Below, piece after piece: positions 36,673-45,120 of a stretch of DNA of 49,703 bases. Below the pieces are notes generated by a model that worked only from the letters and a program-made list of their open reading frames with translations, did no database searches and was not told the DNA's origin. Every line of letters starts with the position of its first letter. Position 1 is the stretch's first letter. The translations under genes and the position numbers were made by a program. The DNA lies in assembly GCA_021646465.1 (NCBI GenBank), contig SOET01000032.1, positions 1 through 49,703 on the forward strand, in the 5' to 3' direction. Source of the stretch: Candidatus Kuenenia hertensis. GTDB taxonomy: Bacteria; Planctomycetota; Brocadiia; Brocadiales; Brocadiaceae.

Positions 36673-38061
36673 TTACATGTTCTGGTTTCTTCCAAACTTG
36701 GTAGCAATCCCATTGGGAAAGAGTCCTACAGGAATTTCTTGCGTCACTTCAAATTCGCCTTCATCTGTTTCTTCAATTACAGCAACCATACCTGATTCTT
36801 TCTTAAGAATTTCCTGCGCATGGGTAACAAATGCAAAATTACCACCGGGAGTGTAGCTAACCCCATGGGGGCCTTTGCCTGAAACAACGCTATCTATAAT
36901 TTCCCATGCAGTTCCGTTGTGGTTGTAATTATCATCTATTTCTACCACAAAACAGGCGTCATCCTGATCATCATTGGTTTCCGATGGTTCCGCCGCGTGC
37001 AAGGCATTAAGGAGCGCCTCTACAAGATCAAGGGCAGTATCAATATTATCGTTCACCCAGGAAACCCAGACAGTGTTGCTAAATACAGGGTCAGGAACTC
37101 CATTCTCGCTTGTAGTGTCGTTGTTCAGCAAACTTGATGTTTGACAGGGAGCAATAAAATATTTGTTTGTCGGATTTGCGGGAACTTGGATTGGTGAGAG
37201 TCCCACAGACACGGTATTTTCTATTGTCGGGTTTGAAGGATCGGCAGTATTTAAAATGCAAACGTATCCCGGTACTGCACAACTGACAAAACAGTAATGT
37301 CCGTCTATGGAAAAACCAAGTGCAACGGGTGTTGTACCATGACCTTGCTGGGTAGAATCGGTAGCATTTAAATTTACGGTTTTCCGTATTTCATCAGTAT
37401 AGGTATCAATAATCGAAACGCTCCCGCTCCAGGCATTAGGAACGTAAACATATCTTCCGCCCGGGTGAAGTGCCAGACCATGGGGATTTGAATCCTCGTC
37501 TTCCCACATTTCATCCAGAGCATCTCTGATGCTCGTAACAACATCATCCAGCCCAACCGGTATGTTTATCGTAGTGATAGTTTCCAGAGTTTCAGCATCA
37601 ACAACATACACATTATCCTTTCCGTCCGCGATATAGAGTTTCTTACCATCAAGGGTTAAGGCTATATGCGCCAGGTGTATGTGCGCCATTTCCTCTTCTG
37701 ATATGATTTGATTCCTTTTTATGACCGTTGCCTTGAATTTCTTTTTGATTTCTATTTTTATAATATCCTTACCAGCAGAAACATAAACATACCGGCCATC
37801 ATAAGAGGTAAAGACATTGTGGTTTTCTTCGCCGACATCCGCTATTTCCCCGACAACTTTCATTTTCACCGGATCAATAACACTGAGAACACTTGTCTCC
37901 TGTTGAGTAGTGTATACTACAACACCACAATCTTTCCATGCCTTGTAGTCATTTTTTTTCTTTTTTTCTGCAAATGCACCGCATGTACCGGCAGCGAATA
38001 AACAAACATTGAATAGCATCACTAAAGGAAGAAAAAGAAAACAAAATTTTTTTAAAAACAT
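36673..38061 (-). CDS. Exported YVTN-type beta-propeller protein
   Basis: The 462-residue protein starts with a signal peptide (about 1-32, ending GAFA). It then repeats the YVTN/cytochrome d1-like propeller pattern: VVYTTQQETSVLSVIDPVKM, RYVYVSAGKDIIKIE, KKLYIADGKDNVYVVDAETL, HPGGRYVYVPNAWSGSVSII, YCFVSCAVPGYVCILN and GNFAFVTHAQEIL. No CxxCH haem motif is present, so it is not a cytochrome. It is probably a periplasmic or surface scaffold or binding protein. A GGGGTG ribosome site precedes the start. Confidence 0.82.
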   Translation of the reverse strand: MFLKKFCFLFLPLVMLFNVCLFAAGTCGAFAEKKKKNDYKAWKDCGVVVYTTQQETSVLSVIDPVKMKVVGEIADVGEENHNVFTSYDGRYVYVSAGKDIIKIEIKKKFKATVIKRNQIISEEEMAHIHLAHIALTLDGKKLYIADGKDNVYVVDAETLETITTINIPVGLDDVVTSIRDALDEMWEDEDSNPHGLALHPGGRYVYVPNAWSGSVSIIDTYTDEIRKTVNLNATDSTQQGHGTTPVALGFSIDGHYCFVSCAVPGYVCILNTADPSNPTIENTVSVGLSPIQVPANPTNKYFIAPCQTSSLLNNDTTSENGVPDPVFSNTVWVSWVNDNIDTALDLVEALLNALHAAEPSETNDDQDDACFVVEIDDNYNHNGTAWEIIDSVVSGKGPHGVSYTPGGNFAFVTHAQEILKKESGMVAVIEETDEGEFEVTQEIPVGLFPNGIATKFGRNQNM

Positions 38062-38488
38062 AGTTTTTTCACCCCTTCGGAAAAAATAAAGTAAAACCTA
38101 AACACCGTACACAAATTTTGTAATAAAAACCCCGTTTTCACGTATTTTATTTACAGCACGTTATAAGTAGTTTTTGTTAACAGTAATTCATTCCTCGCTC
38201 CACTTATCAACGAAAAAGACACAGGCGGAAAACAATAATTCATTAAGAGGCAAAAGTTCTGACCATCTTCAAACATTACCCGCAGAAACTTTAGATTTTT
38301 TCTATAACATGCTGTTTCCCGAAAGGGTTTTATCTTTGTTGTAATCAATACCCTCTATGATTTTAAGAGGGTCAGTTTAACTATAATATTTATACTTCTA
38401 AAAATTATAGCAGTAAATACCCTTTTCCGGGTATGCACTTTCGGGGGGGCAACAACATCTGTCACGTGGAATGTATAACTGTCTGAGG
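38062..38488. other. Intergenic region upstream of the YVTN gene
   Basis: No convincing gene. It contains two small inverted repeats, ACCCTCT (38350-38356) with AGAGGGT (38366-38372), and ATACCC/GGGTAT near 38418-38433. A run of seven G lies at 38443-38449. Confidence 0.4.
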
Positions 38489-38526
38489 ACGATTCGTATC
38501 CAAACAGGAGTTTGGATACGAATCGT
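38489..38526 (-). terminator. Perfect 16-base hairpin in the 3' region of the DUF2959 gene
   Basis: acgattcgtatccaaa (38489-38504) is the exact reverse complement of tttggatacgaatcgt (38511-38526), with loop caggag. It lies about 115 bases past the DUF2959 stop. No U run follows on the minus strand, so it may be a transcript-end stabiliser or a non-canonical terminator. The upstream ppcA gene has a similar arrangement. Confidence 0.6.
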
Positions 38527-38563
38527 ATTTTGGTGGTTTAATAGCTAAATAGTTGATCACCTG

Positions 38564-38583
38564 TTAGTTTTTTTGAAAAATTC
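38564..38583 (-). repeat. Conserved 3' motif, copy 1
   Basis: TTAGTTTTTTTGAAAAATTC recurs at 39453-39471 with one T fewer. In both places it sits 37-39 bases from a strong hairpin, between a gene's stop and that hairpin. Confidence 0.6.
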
Positions 38584-38641
38584 ACGTGGGGATCAAAAAC
38601 AATGCTGCCCCGACAGGGGGGTGATTTGTTTATAGTATCTG

Positions 38642-39307
38642 CTATTCGACAATTGAATTGATGAAGGTATCCGCAACGCCTATGGAATTTTGTATTTCTC
38701 TTATCAGGGAGATAACTTCATCCTCAAACATAACAAGCTCCTTTTGCCGGGAAACAATCGCCTGCGTATTCAAATTATGTTTCAAATACAGCACCTGATC
38801 GCCGAACGAGACCAGAACAGGGTCCATTTTTCTTTCAACATATTTCATGGAATTTATAAGGTGTTGATATTGATTTATTTTCTGGTTTAATTTGTCCCGG
38901 CTGCTTTGCCTGAGCGAGTTACTTACATACTGCTCTAATTCTGCATCCCACTCAATAAAAAGCGCTTCTGCCACGGTTTCTACAGAATTAATCCGTTTAG
39001 TTATCAGCAATGACTTTTCGCGGCTTTTCTCATATTCTTTATTCAGCTTATTATATTTTTCCTCATAAGTGCTGTCACCAGGAGTAGTAACCGACCTGAT
39101 TTCAACCAGGACCGATTTGAACTGTTCTTCTGTTTCTTCCAGAATATTTCTTGCATCTTTTACCCGATTTGCAAGCATCTCCCTTTTGTGATAACCAAAC
39201 CTTTCCATTGTTTTGTAATATGTTGTCGTCTGACAACCGGAAAAATTCAGCAACAGAAAAAGCATAAAAGAAAAGGAGCATATACTTCCTGCACGTAAAG
39301 CTTTCAT
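38642..39307 (-). CDS. DUF2959 family lipoprotein
   Basis: The protein starts with a lipoprotein signal whose lipobox ends FSGC (Cys25). The mature part opens with the DUF2959 hallmark YYKTMERFGYHKREMLANRV and continues as a long, charged, mostly helical sequence likely to form coiled coil. The function of the family is unknown. I use the ATG at 39307, preceded by GGAGAAAAAT, since the longer frame adds 21 residues before a normal signal peptide. It follows ppcA on the same strand but is separated by a hairpin element. Confidence 0.88.
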   Translation of the reverse strand: MKALRAGSICSFSFMLFLLLNFSGCQTTTYYKTMERFGYHKREMLANRVKDARNILEETEEQFKSVLVEIRSVTTPGDSTYEEKYNKLNKEYEKSREKSLLITKRINSVETVAEALFIEWDAELEQYVSNSLRQSSRDKLNQKINQYQHLINSMKYVERKMDPVLVSFGDQVLYLKHNLNTQAIVSRQKELVMFEDEVISLIREIQNSIGVADTFINSIVE

Positions 39308-39383
39308 ATTTTTCTCCTTATCAAGCAGAACAATTTGCATTAGGGGTTGTCGGGAAATAAAGTTTACCAAAGGCCGCGATTTT

Positions 39384-39413
39384 GTGCTGTCAGGAGTTTC
39401 CTCCTGACAGCAC
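39384..39413 (-). terminator. Hairpin in the 3' region of ppcA
   Basis: gtgctgtcaggag (39384-39396) pairs perfectly with ctcctgacagcac (39401-39413) around a 4-base loop. It lies about 80 bases past the ppcA stop. As with the hairpin at 38489-38526, no clear U tract follows on the minus strand. Confidence 0.6.
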
Positions 39414-39452
39414 TGTTCACAATTTGCATTAATCCTGAAAAATCGTAACAGT

Positions 39453-39471
39453 TTAGTTTTTTGAAAAATTC
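39453..39471 (-). repeat. Conserved 3' motif, copy 2
   Basis: TTAGTTTTTTGAAAAATTC matches 38564-38583 almost exactly. It lies between the ppcA stop and the ppcA 3' hairpin. Confidence 0.6.
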
Positions 39472-39493
39472 CAGTGCTTTAGATTGTTAAACA

Positions 39494-40966
39494 TCACCCA
39501 AGGAACCCTCTCACCTTTCCTGCGGCAATCATGTTTTCCGAGATGGTTTCTTCTTTCTTTGTGAGCACCGCTTCGATAATTTGAGTAGTATGTTCACTGT
39601 GCAGGAGATTTTCCACACAGGTTGTCATTCCCAATACTTTTTCAATATCTTTCACAATTTTAGGAGATATAAGTCTTTTAACGTCTTCGTTGTAATAGGA
39701 TGCCACCATCGAAATGTCTTCAAAGAAACCAGGATATGCTGTTGCAAGAAATGACATGTCATTTTCCGTAAGGGCATGCAACCCCAGTAATTCCGGAGGC
39801 AATCCAATTGAATACAGGGCAGCACAAAAGGAGATTACCCTTGGGAGGGTTATACCTTCCACACTTCTTGAATAGCCAAAAAGCCCTATGTGCAGTTTGC
39901 GCATCCTTCTTCGCGGGACAAACCGCGCTATTGCACCGATCAGAGGGGCAAGTTCTTTAATTTGTTCCCGGTAAGCGTACGACAATCTTTTTGTAATATC
40001 TAAAGCGACCTTTTCATCAATTACAGATGGCGCTTCCCTTTCCCGATTATTTATTGTCTCGATCGCCTTTCTGACAAGTTCCTCATCATAATCATACTTG
40101 AATGCTGATTGTATGGTAAATGTCTGAACACTCGGGTATTCATTCAGGCACTCGTCCACATTAAACGGTGTCATGTTTCCCCGAAAAAGGTTGGAGCCTA
40201 CGCCAAGGATGGGATATATGGGAATTTTAACTTTTTCCTGAAGAGCGTGTAGTCTCTGCAAAGTAATTTTCACCACAAGTACAGCAGGAAGAAAACCATA
40301 GTTCAGCGCCGGGTCCGAACGTCCGAGAAAGACCCGCTGATAGGGGAATTGTTTGTTCTTTAAATAATCCTCTACTATGGAATTGGCAGAAAGCATGTAC
40401 TGGATGTCTTCAACCAAAGGGATAACCTCTATTGTCTCCGGCATAAATTCACCAATCCATTCCTTTATGGTAATATCGCCGCTGAAGCATTTCTTGTGCT
40501 GTTTGCCTACCACAAAATCACGGTAATAATAATACACCCGATTAATAATATCCGCGTTCGTAGTCATAGGGAGAATAACTTCAAAGATCGGCGGTACTGC
40601 ACCGTCTCCGTAAAATAACCTGGCAGTATCATATGAACGGGGGGCGCTTTCTAAAGTTTCCAGGAGTATTTTGGCTTCACTCTTTTCATATTCCGGATTT
40701 GGTGCGCGCAAGGTAATAAAGAGGTCCTGCCCGATCCTCTTTTTCTTAAAAAAATTTTCATAGCGTGTAATCAGTTTTTTAATAACAAATTCATCCACTT
40801 CCTTTCCTTCACAATCCCACATCTGTTCATCGCATCGCAAATGAGAAAAAACATAATATGCTTCTTTAATTTCATCTTCACCGCGAAAGGAAGCTCCCTC
40901 AGTAAAAAACGGCATCGTTACATTATCGGGATGCTGTGTACTCATTGTCCTCGGTATTTTTCTCAT
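39494..40966 (-). CDS. ppcA: Archaeal-type phosphoenolpyruvate carboxylase
   Basis: PpcA adds bicarbonate to phosphoenolpyruvate to give oxaloacetate, refilling the citric acid cycle. At 490 residues it is much shorter than the usual bacterial enzyme of about 900 and matches the archaeal type. It begins RKIPRTMSTQHPDNVTMPFF and contains YYVFSHLRCDEQMWDCEGKEVDE, RVFLGRSDPALNYG, GVGSNLFRGNM and the glycine/arginine-rich KLHIGLFGYSRS region. This type is found in archaea and scattered bacteria including anammox planctomycetes. The ribosome site is weak. Confidence 0.93.
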   Translation of the reverse strand: MRKIPRTMSTQHPDNVTMPFFTEGASFRGEDEIKEAYYVFSHLRCDEQMWDCEGKEVDEFVIKKLITRYENFFKKKRIGQDLFITLRAPNPEYEKSEAKILLETLESAPRSYDTARLFYGDGAVPPIFEVILPMTTNADIINRVYYYYRDFVVGKQHKKCFSGDITIKEWIGEFMPETIEVIPLVEDIQYMLSANSIVEDYLKNKQFPYQRVFLGRSDPALNYGFLPAVLVVKITLQRLHALQEKVKIPIYPILGVGSNLFRGNMTPFNVDECLNEYPSVQTFTIQSAFKYDYDEELVRKAIETINNREREAPSVIDEKVALDITKRLSYAYREQIKELAPLIGAIARFVPRRRMRKLHIGLFGYSRSVEGITLPRVISFCAALYSIGLPPELLGLHALTENDMSFLATAYPGFFEDISMVASYYNEDVKRLISPKIVKDIEKVLGMTTCVENLLHSEHTTQIIEAVLTKKEETISENMIAAGKVRGFLG

Positions 40967-41345
40967 TTTTATGGCCTTTCAAAACAAATTTTGTTATCCG
41001 GTAACCCTGTAATAAACGAACAATTACAACTGAAAATTGCGGCAAAACCACTTAAATATTGATAGCGACAAAAGTAAATTGTCTATATGGTACTTTTGTG
41101 CATTCAAATGTTCACATTAGTCATTGTATAAAGGTGTTATATTATCATTATTCTCCTCGGAAAGCAAAATAACGAAAGGCGAAATATCCAGTCTATTGTT
41201 TCTGTTCCTCCTTCATAACCTTCGTTGTATTGTGTCGTACTACCTGTTTTCCGTATAAAATGGAAAATTTAGCATTATTATGGTAAATTTACACCATGTA
41301 TTTTTTTAAAACTGGTTATTGAAAAGGTAAAAATGGTGGTAAAAA
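40967..41345. other. Divergent intergenic region between ppcA and the ABC-F gene
   Basis: No gene is seen. A plausible plus-strand promoter, TTGTGT (41230-41235) and TATAAA (41254-41259) with an 18-base spacer, lies about 87 bases before the ABC-F start. Confidence 0.45.
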
Positions 41346-43313
41346 ATGATTCGTTTTCATGATGTATGCCTTAATTTGGGCTCCTCGGTTATTTTTGATA
41401 ATGTTTCTCTGCAAATTCGGCTTAATGATCGTATCGGTTTAATCGGACCAAATGGCGCGGGGAAATCTACGTTTTTCAAACTGATTTGCAAATATATTGA
41501 ACCCTCTTCAGGCAATATAATTTGTGCCAAAGACGTTAAAGCGGGGTATCTGCCTCAGGAATGTTTTGCGTTCAGAAAAAAAACGGTTTTTGAAGAGGCA
41601 AGTTCCGCATTTGAAAACATTCACCATCTGAAACGACAGATTGATGCGATACCTACCGAATTGGAAAACCCTTCCCTTGCAGACGAAGACCGACAGTTGC
41701 TCCTCGACCGTTATACACACTTGCAGCATCAGTTGTCTGTGGTAAACGCAAACAAAATTAACGCCGAAACGGAAAAGGTTTTAAAAGGGATTGGTTTCAA
41801 AGAGACTGATTTTGGGAAAAACATTGAAGCTTTGAGCGGCGGATGGCAGATGCGTGTTGCCCTTTCGAAGCTGTTGTTGCTGGAACCGGACATCCTCCTT
41901 CTGGATGAACCCACAAACCATCTTGATGTAGATTCTATTCTCTGGCTTGAACAGTATCTCAAAGAATTAAACGGGGGCTTGATTATTATTTCCCATGACA
42001 GGGCATTTTTAGACCGCAATGTTTCAAAAATCTGGGAACTGGAAAAGGGAAGTATTAATGAATATCACGGCAATTATTCTTTTTATGAAGCCGAAAAAGA
42101 AAAGAGGAGGGAACTGCAAACCTCACGCTATACCAATCAACAGAAAAAAATTAAAGAGGTAGAAAGATTCATCGAGAGGTTTCGGGCAAAGAACACAAAG
42201 GCGTCACAGGTGCAGAGCAGGATCAGGATGCTTGAAAAAATGGAGAAAGAGGAATTGCCGGAAAACACTGTTCAGAAGGTGACCGTTAGGTTTCCACCGG
42301 CAAAACAAAGCGGCATAAATGTCCTTGAGGTGAAAGACGTTTCCTACAAATATGATGAACAATGGATATTTCAGGGAATCTGCCTTTCCATAGAGAGGGG
42401 AGAAAAGGTCGCCCTCGTCGGACAAAATGGTTCCGGAAAATCCACTTTATTACGTATTATAGACCGCCTGATCAAACCACAAATTGGTACGGTCACCATA
42501 GGACACAACGTCCTTGCCGATTACTTTGCCCAGGAAACCGCAGAAAATCTGCGGGGCGATAATACAGTATTGGAGGAAGTCGAATCCATTGCACCATTTT
42601 CTATGATTCCACATGTGAGAAACCTTCTGGGGGCGTTTCTTTTTTCAGGTGATGATGTATTTAAAACGGTAAATGTTTTGAGCGGGGGTGAGAAGTCCCG
42701 GCTGTGTCTTGCAAAAATTCTTTTAAAACCGGCAAATTTTCTCGTGCTGGATGAACCGACAAATCACATTGACATTACTACAAAAAAAGTGCTTAAAGAG
42801 GCATTGCTGAATTATCCGGGAAGCCTTTTGATTGTTTCACATGACAGAGACTTTCTGGACGGGCTGGTTTCAAAGGTGTATGAATTGAAAGAAGGGAAGC
42901 TCTTCATTCATTTAGGTAGTTTTAGAAATTTTTTAGAGAAAAGAGAAGCTGCATTACGGCCAGAAACAAACAGAACGGAGACAAAAGAAACTTCGGAAAT
43001 AAAAACATCAGAAATAAGCTCCCAAAAGCAGTTCTTTTTGCAAAAAAAGGAGCAAAATGCAAAACGAAGAAAATTGGAAAAGGAGCTTCAGAAAATAGAG
43101 GAAAGAATTTCCTCGCTGGAAACACAAAAGAAAGAACTTGATCAAATCCTTTTGGACCCGCAGCTATACAATAACAGTGATAAGGAAAGGCCTATTATTG
43201 TTAACAAACAATACAAAACAGTATCAGAAGAACTCGATGATTTGTATCAAAAATGGGAAGTTACACATGCGGATTTGGATATGATAAATGCCGAAGTGCA
43301 AAATATTCCGTAA
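41346..43313 (+). CDS. ABC-F family ATPase
   Basis: ABC-F proteins have two ATPase domains and no membrane part; they act on ribosomes. The first domain shows GPNGAGKST, LSGGWQMRVALSKLLLLEPD and LLLDEPTNHLD. The second shows GQNGSGKST, LSGGEKSRLCLAKILL and LVLDEPTNHID. The linker (RYTNQQKKIKEVERFIERFRAKNTKA) is the usual P-site tRNA-interaction motif. A charged C-terminal coiled coil (about 545-655) resembles Uup/YheS-type proteins. A role in relieving ribosome stalls is likely; antibiotic protection is possible but cannot be told from sequence. Confidence 0.93.
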   Translation: MIRFHDVCLNLGSSVIFDNVSLQIRLNDRIGLIGPNGAGKSTFFKLICKYIEPSSGNIICAKDVKAGYLPQECFAFRKKTVFEEASSAFENIHHLKRQIDAIPTELENPSLADEDRQLLLDRYTHLQHQLSVVNANKINAETEKVLKGIGFKETDFGKNIEALSGGWQMRVALSKLLLLEPDILLLDEPTNHLDVDSILWLEQYLKELNGGLIIISHDRAFLDRNVSKIWELEKGSINEYHGNYSFYEAEKEKRRELQTSRYTNQQKKIKEVERFIERFRAKNTKASQVQSRIRMLEKMEKEELPENTVQKVTVRFPPAKQSGINVLEVKDVSYKYDEQWIFQGICLSIERGEKVALVGQNGSGKSTLLRIIDRLIKPQIGTVTIGHNVLADYFAQETAENLRGDNTVLEEVESIAPFSMIPHVRNLLGAFLFSGDDVFKTVNVLSGGEKSRLCLAKILLKPANFLVLDEPTNHIDITTKKVLKEALLNYPGSLLIVSHDRDFLDGLVSKVYELKEGKLFIHLGSFRNFLEKREAALRPETNRTETKETSEIKTSEISSQKQFFLQKKEQNAKRRKLEKELQKIEERISSLETQKKELDQILLDPQLYNNSDKERPIIVNKQYKTVSEELDDLYQKWEVTHADLDMINAEVQNIP

Positions 43314-43510
43314 GTATGCTATCATTTTTCCCCTTGTTAAAAATGAAACATCCATGATTTAGCAATCACAAAGAGGGATAAAAATAATCCACAGATTACA
43401 CAGATTTCCACAGATTAGCACAATGTAGGGCACGGCATTGCCTGCCGGAAAAAAGTATTTTCAGGTGAGATACCTTTTTCTCGTACTTTCAACAGCACAA
43501 ATATGGTTGT

Positions 43511-43556
43511 ATTTCGGCCAAAATATAGCTACGATTACCCTGTATTTTAGCCAAAT
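43511..43556. repeat. Inverted repeat upstream of the broken ATPase gene
   Basis: atttcggccaaaatatag (43511-43528) pairs with ctgtattttagccaaat (43540-43556) around an 11-base spacer with a few mismatches. It ends 22 bases before the ATPase start and could be an operator, a mobile-element end or a leader hairpin. I saw no matching copy after the gene. Confidence 0.5.
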
Positions 43557-43578
43557 CAGTACGGGGGGGGTGGCAATA

Positions 43579-44915
43579 ATGCGTAGAGATGTTGAGAAAG
43601 AGCTGATTTCATGGAAATCACAAAAAGTGAGGTATCCGTTAATAGTCAGGGGTGCAAGGCAGTCAGGCAAAAGCTATCTTGTTGAAGAATTTGGTAAAAT
43701 TTACTTTCAAAACAATGTTGTTGTTAACTTTGAGTTCCAGCCGCAATTAAAAGACTGTTTTCAATCTCTTGTTCCATCTGAAATTATCAACAAGCTTCAA
43801 TTGGTTCTTGGTGTGCAGATTAAAGTAAGGAAGCACCCTGCTATTCCTTGACGAGATACAGGAATGCCCGCAGGCAATAATGTCTCTCCGCTACTTTAAA
43901 GAGAAAATGCCCAAGTTGGTTGTTATAGCCGCAGGTTCGCTTCTTGAATTTGCACTAAGAAGCCCTGACTTTAAAATGCCTGTCGGCAGAATCCATTTCC
44001 TTTATTTAGAGCCATTGTCTTTTTCTGAATATCTTGACGCCAGCGGCAACCAAAAATTAAGACAATTCCTTTCGGAAGTTAAATTGACCGATTCAATAGA
44101 TGATGTCATCCATAAAAAACCCCTTGAGTTGCTTCGGATATACCTCAATTGTTGGCGGAATGCCGGCGGTACTGGATGAATACTTGTCCAGCAATGATTT
44201 GATGAATTGCCAGAGGATTCAAACGGCGCTTTTACAAACATACAGGAGTGATTTCGGAAAGTATGCAAGAATATCTCAGCACAAATATTTGCAAAAGGTG
44301 TTTGATACTGTACCACGCATGGTAGGGCAAAGGATAAAATATTCAAACATTGATTCGGATATTCGCTCCAGGGACCTGAAAAATGCCCTGAATTTGCTAT
44401 CCCTTGCCGCGGTGGTTAGACCAGTCTGTTTAACAAAGGCTTCAGGATTGGCGCTTGGGGCGCAAATGAACGAACAAAAATTTAAATTGAATTTTCTTGA
44501 TGTCGGACCGATGCAAAATACCTGTGGATTACAGGGGCGATTAAGTATCGAAGAAGATTTCATGCAGATAAATGCAGGTGCTGTGGCTGAGCAGTTTGTT
44601 GGACAGGAACTGACGGTATATTCTGACAAGCATCAGCAAGGCACTCTTTATTTTTGGGCAAGAGAGAAAAAGGGAAGTATGGCAGAGGTTGATTATGTTA
44701 CAAATATTGGCTCGAATATCCTTCCCGTACAAGTAAAATCAGGCAAAGAAGGCAGGCTTAAATCGTTAAGGATGTTTATTGAAGAGAAGAAATCAAAAAT
44801 AGGAATACGTTTTTCACAGGACAGGTTGTCTTATTATGACAAAATACTGTCTGTTCCACTTTACATGGTTGAACAAATGCCGAGATTGGCGGAAAGTTTA
44901 ATCAGTGACCTGTGA
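43579..44915 (+). pseudogene. DUF4143-type ATP-binding protein, two frameshifts
   Basis: The intact family member would be an AAA_14 plus DUF4143 ATPase of about 440 residues. Part one gives MRRDVEKELISWK and the P-loop GARQSGKSY. The frame shifts near 43827; GSTLLFLDEIQECPQA (Walker B) continues in the next frame with AAGSLLEFAL and PLSFSEYL. It shifts again near 44140-44150, after which YTSIVGGMPAVLDEYL and the C-terminal nuclease-like part (AEVDYV, LPVQVKSGKEGRLKSL) run to the stop. All domains remain, so the breaks are recent or are sequence errors. These genes are often mobile. A run of eight G lies 9 bases before the ATG and may be its ribosome site. Confidence 0.88.
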
Positions 44916-44946
44916 TGGGATATAATTAATGACATTGATTTGTAGC

Positions 44947-44975
44947 TTGATGTTCTCCAAGTCGTGTAGTAGAAT
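44947..44975 (+). promoter_or_regulatory. Possible sigma-70 promoter of the sensor kinase
   Basis: TTGATG (44947-44952) and TAGAAT (44970-44975) with a 17-base spacer lie about 146 bases before the kinase start. Confidence 0.4.
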
Positions 44976-45120
44976 CAAAACAAATTAGCGTGACATTGTT
45001 TTTCGAGAGAGCGTTTCCGATTTTTTGTAAAGAGAAATACAATGATATGTCATGAAAAATTCGCTTGCCCGTTCCTGTAACTTCTTGCTTCAACCCTGAG
45101 GCTCAGTCCGGAAGCTGTAT

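Noticed and set aside
38151..38348. Open frame of 65 residues upstream of the YVTN gene
   Set aside because: It has no signal peptide, domain or ribosome site; it could be a decayed fragment but nothing supports it.
43314..43420. Sequence resembling common intergenic wording (ccacagattacacagatt)
   Set aside because: It is a short, widespread pattern with no clear boundaries or second copy in the window, so I did not call a repeat.
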